From: Dehalococcoidales bacterium
Lineage (GTDB): Bacteria > Chloroflexota > Dehalococcoidia > E44-bin15
Assembly: GCA_012974295.1 (NCBI GenBank)
Contig: JAAXQM010000018.1
Span: 1 to 7,676 of the forward strand
Length of the DNA: 7,676 nucleotides
Direction: 5' to 3'
The position numbers and the translations under genes were made by a program. Under the pieces are notes generated by a model. That model was not told the DNA's origin, ran no database searches, and saw only the letters and a list, made by a program, of their open reading frames with translations. Shown here one piece after another: positions 6,043-7,676 of this stretch. The first letter of the stretch is position 1. Every line of letters begins with the position of its first letter.

Positions 6043-6954
6043 ATGACTGATTTTCCTACTGATCACAATGAAGAAATAATAGTCGAGGGTCTTGACCGGC
6101 GCAAGTTCCTGCGCGCCGGGGGCGCAGCGGTGGCCTTAGGTGCTGTGGGGCTTCTAGTGGGCCCAAAGCTATTGCGAGGTTCTGAAGTTAGTGCAAACCA
6201 GGGAGTCGGGAAGAAGTATGTGATGGTTATTGACCTTTCACGGTGCTTTGGCTGTCGCGCCTGTATGCAAGCTTGCAAGATAGAAAATAATACCCCCGAG
6301 GGCATGATGTGGATGTATGTATTTCGATTTGAAGAGGGAACGTATCCCCATGTGAGCTCTTGGTCCATGCCGCGTCCTTGCATGCACTGCGATAATGCCC
6401 CTTGTGTGAAGGTCTGCCCTGTCGGTGCTCGATATAAGCGGGAAGACGGGCTGGTAGCTACGGACCGCGACCGTTGCATAGGATGCCGCTACTGCCAGGT
6501 TTCTTGTCCTTACAGCCTAAACTACTTCCAGTGGAAGGATCCGCGAAAAAACCAGTACTACGATTGGCTCGGATCTGAGGGGGATCCCATGCGAGACATA
6601 ATCGATGATTACAGTCCTCCATACAGCAACCCCTCACTTGAACCCGAGTACGGTCAAGAGAAGAGACACATCGCTGGGAGCGGTTTTAAAAAAGGGGTGA
6701 CGGAGAAATGTACTTTCTGTGTACACCGGATTGAAAGGGGGCTGCTACCCGCTTGCGTGGCTGGCTGTCCGGGACACGTATACCATTTTGGCGATATCAA
6801 GGACCCCGACAGCGAGGTGTCAAAGATCCTGGCGGAGAATAGATCGTTTCGCCTGCTCGAAGAGGCGGGTACTAAGCCGAGCGTCTACTACATCAATGGG
6901 ACCCCACCCGGGGAAAATGTCCGGGAAATCGACGCTATTGTAGGGAAGGTGTAA
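6043..6954 (+). CDS. Tat-exported four-[4Fe-4S] ferredoxin-like electron-transfer subunit (PsrB/TtrB/NrfC-like)
   Basis: With the ATG at 6043 the protein has 303 residues. A strong twin-arginine motif, DRRKFLRAGG (18-27), and a hydrophobic segment (28-40) show that it carries its own Tat signal, as TtrB and NrfC do. Sixteen cysteines form four cluster motifs: C68/71/74/78, C113/116/121/125, C145/148/151/155 and C223/226/238/242. This gives four [4Fe-4S] clusters that conduct electrons between the membrane subunit and the molybdenum site. Between C155 and C223 there are 67 residues, against about 16 at the same place in E. coli DmsB, so this protein has an insertion of about 50 residues (about 161-215) rich in Asp, Tyr and Pro. 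The gene lies 11 bases after the oxidoreductase stop and 1 base before the NrfD gene, in one operon. An alternative TTG start at 6028 adds five residues. Confidence 0.93.
   Translation: MTDFPTDHNEEIIVEGLDRRKFLRAGGAAVALGAVGLLVGPKLLRGSEVSANQGVGKKYVMVIDLSRCFGCRACMQACKIENNTPEGMMWMYVFRFEEGTYPHVSSWSMPRPCMHCDNAPCVKVCPVGARYKREDGLVATDRDRCIGCRYCQVSCPYSLNYFQWKDPRKNQYYDWLGSEGDPMRDIIDDYSPPYSNPSLEPEYGQEKRHIAGSGFKKGVTEKCTFCVHRIERGLLPACVAGCPGHVYHFGDIKDPDSEVSKILAENRSFRLLEEAGTKPSVYYINGTPPGENVREIDAIVGKV
6942..6951 (+). promoter_or_regulatory. Ribosome binding site of the NrfD-type gene
   Basis: AGGGAAGGTG lies at the end of the Fe-S subunit gene, 4 bases before the ATG at 6956. The TAA stop (6952-6954) lies between site and start, which implies coupled translation of the two genes. 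Confidence 0.6.
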
Positions 6955-6955
6955 T

Positions 6956-7676
6956 ATGACTACAACGAGACTTCCTAAAGATAGGTTGCCATATGGTGTT
7001 GGCCATATCGGTCGGGGATGGGCTATCTTGGCCGTGATTGCGGCTGTTATGCTCTTCGCCGGGATATATGCATATACTCGGCAGCTCATTGATGGAGAAG
7101 CCGTGACAGGGTTGGCAGATATTGGTACTGGCGGCGGAGTCACGTGGGGCCTTTATGTTATCTTTCTGGTTTACTTTATTGGCGTTAGCTTTGCCGGGAT
7201 AAGCATCGCCGCGATCATCCGGCTGTTCAACGTGGAACAACTTAGGCCTATAGCAAGAATAGCCCTACTGATCACGATCATCTCTATCTTCCTGGGTGCC
7301 CTTCTGGTCATAATAGACCTCGGACAGCCATTACGTGGTCTTGCCAATCTCTGGCTCTACGCCAGGCCCGGGTCACCTCAATTCTATACATTCACATTGG
7401 TAATATCTGGATACTTATTTGCCAGCCTGGTATATTTCTTCCTCGCCAGCAGGAAAGATGCCGCTATTTGCGCTAAAACGCCGGGTAAACTCCAATGGTT
7501 TCATCGATCGTGGGCGGCAGGATACGAAGATACCCGCGGGGAGCGCGCTCGACGTAAACGCGTTTCGTGGTTATTGGCATTTGCGATTCTGCCGCTTCTG
7601 GTAGTCGCGCAACTAGTTGGGGGCTTCATATTCGGCTTCCAGGGAGGACAGGCAGGCTGGTTCCTGTCTCTTATAC
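6956..7676 (+). CDS. NrfD/PsrC-family integral membrane quinone-interacting subunit (3' truncated by window edge)
   Basis: The reading frame is open from the ATG at 6956 to the end of the window: 240 codons and one base, no stop. The product is very hydrophobic, with predicted TM helices at about 21-40, 62-89, 99-121, 141-164 and 203-228. A basic cytoplasm-like loop (about 165-202, ending RGERARRKR) separates the fourth and fifth. The segment GVTWGLYVIFLVYFIGVSFA (61-80), followed by IIRLFNVEQLRPIAR (87-101) and IDLGQPLRG (120-128), is typical of NrfD-like proteins. Such subunits anchor the complex and exchange electrons with (mena)quinone. No heme-ligand pattern of a cytochrome b type is evident. 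Full members usually have 8-10 helices, so probably 100 or more residues are missing. The last four codons (L237-I240) coincide with an apparent sequencing-adapter match and may not be genuine; the trustworthy part ends near 7663. Confidence 0.92.
   Translation, partial: MTTTRLPKDRLPYGVGHIGRGWAILAVIAAVMLFAGIYAYTRQLIDGEAVTGLADIGTGGGVTWGLYVIFLVYFIGVSFAGISIAAIIRLFNVEQLRPIARIALLITIISIFLGALLVIIDLGQPLRGLANLWLYARPGSPQFYTFTLVISGYLFASLVYFFLASRKDAAICAKTPGKLQWFHRSWAAGYEDTRGERARRKRVSWLLAFAILPLLVVAQLVGGFIFGFQGGQAGWFLSLI
7664..7676. other. Probable residual Tn5/Nextera adapter at the contig end
   Basis: The final 13 bases, CTGTCTCTTATAC, are identical to the first 13 bases of the Tn5 mosaic-end read-through sequence CTGTCTCTTATACACATCT used in transposase-based libraries. 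The match runs exactly to the last base of the window. This points to untrimmed adapter rather than a biological element. Confidence 0.8.

Overview
The window reads as bacterial chromosome of moderate GC. It carries six genes, all on the + strand, in two blocks: a sensory and regulatory block (30-3098), then a molybdenum-enzyme respiratory block (3413 to the right end). Both enzyme subunits that can be fully read carry twin-arginine (Tat) signals, and the third gene is an NrfD/PsrC-type membrane quinone subunit. This suggests an anaerobe or facultative anaerobe that respires through a membrane-bound oxidoreductase whose active site faces outside the cytoplasmic membrane. The protein style (a kinase of the HAMP-HisKA_3 type with a Cache-like sensor, and this NrfD subtype) would fit anaerobic Chloroflexota such as Dehalococcoidia, or deltaproteobacterial lineages. 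That placement is a weak inference from general impression; there is no rRNA or marker gene here.

Regulatory block: a membrane-anchored PhnD-like periplasmic binding protein (30-1010) overlaps by 7 bp a two-TM sensor histidine kinase (1004-2470). The kinase overlaps by 32 bp a NarL/FixJ-type response regulator (2439-3098). A strong intrinsic terminator (3120-3155) closes the unit. The layout recalls AioX-AioS-AioR (arsenite sensing; AioX is a PhnD-like protein) and TtrS-TtrR (tetrathionate sensing; TtrS has a fused PhnD-like domain), both of which control molybdoenzymes.

Intergenic region 3099-3412: it holds the terminator, an 18-bp perfect direct repeat with a degenerate third copy, all phased at 32 bp, a candidate promoter with small repeats, and a good ribosome binding site for the next gene.

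Enzyme block: a Tat-exported molybdopterin oxidoreductase of the DMSO reductase superfamily (3413-6031), a Tat-exported four-cluster [4Fe-4S] ferredoxin-like subunit (6043-6954), and an NrfD/PsrC family integral membrane subunit (6956 to the edge, incomplete). Together these form a typical catalytic / electron-transfer / membrane-quinone complex (the PsrABC, PhsABC and TtrABC plan). The likely model is that an external compound is sensed by the PhnD-like protein plus kinase, the regulator is phosphorylated, and it switches on the oxidoreductase operon. The substrate cannot be read from sequence. Two features are unusual: the catalytic subunit has Gly in place of the second Cys of its N-terminal [4Fe-4S] motif, and the Fe-S subunit has a long insertion before its last cluster-binding motif.

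The last 13 bases of the window match the start of the Tn5/Nextera mosaic-end adapter. The right edge is therefore probably a contig end with residual adapter, and the last four codons of the NrfD gene should not be trusted.
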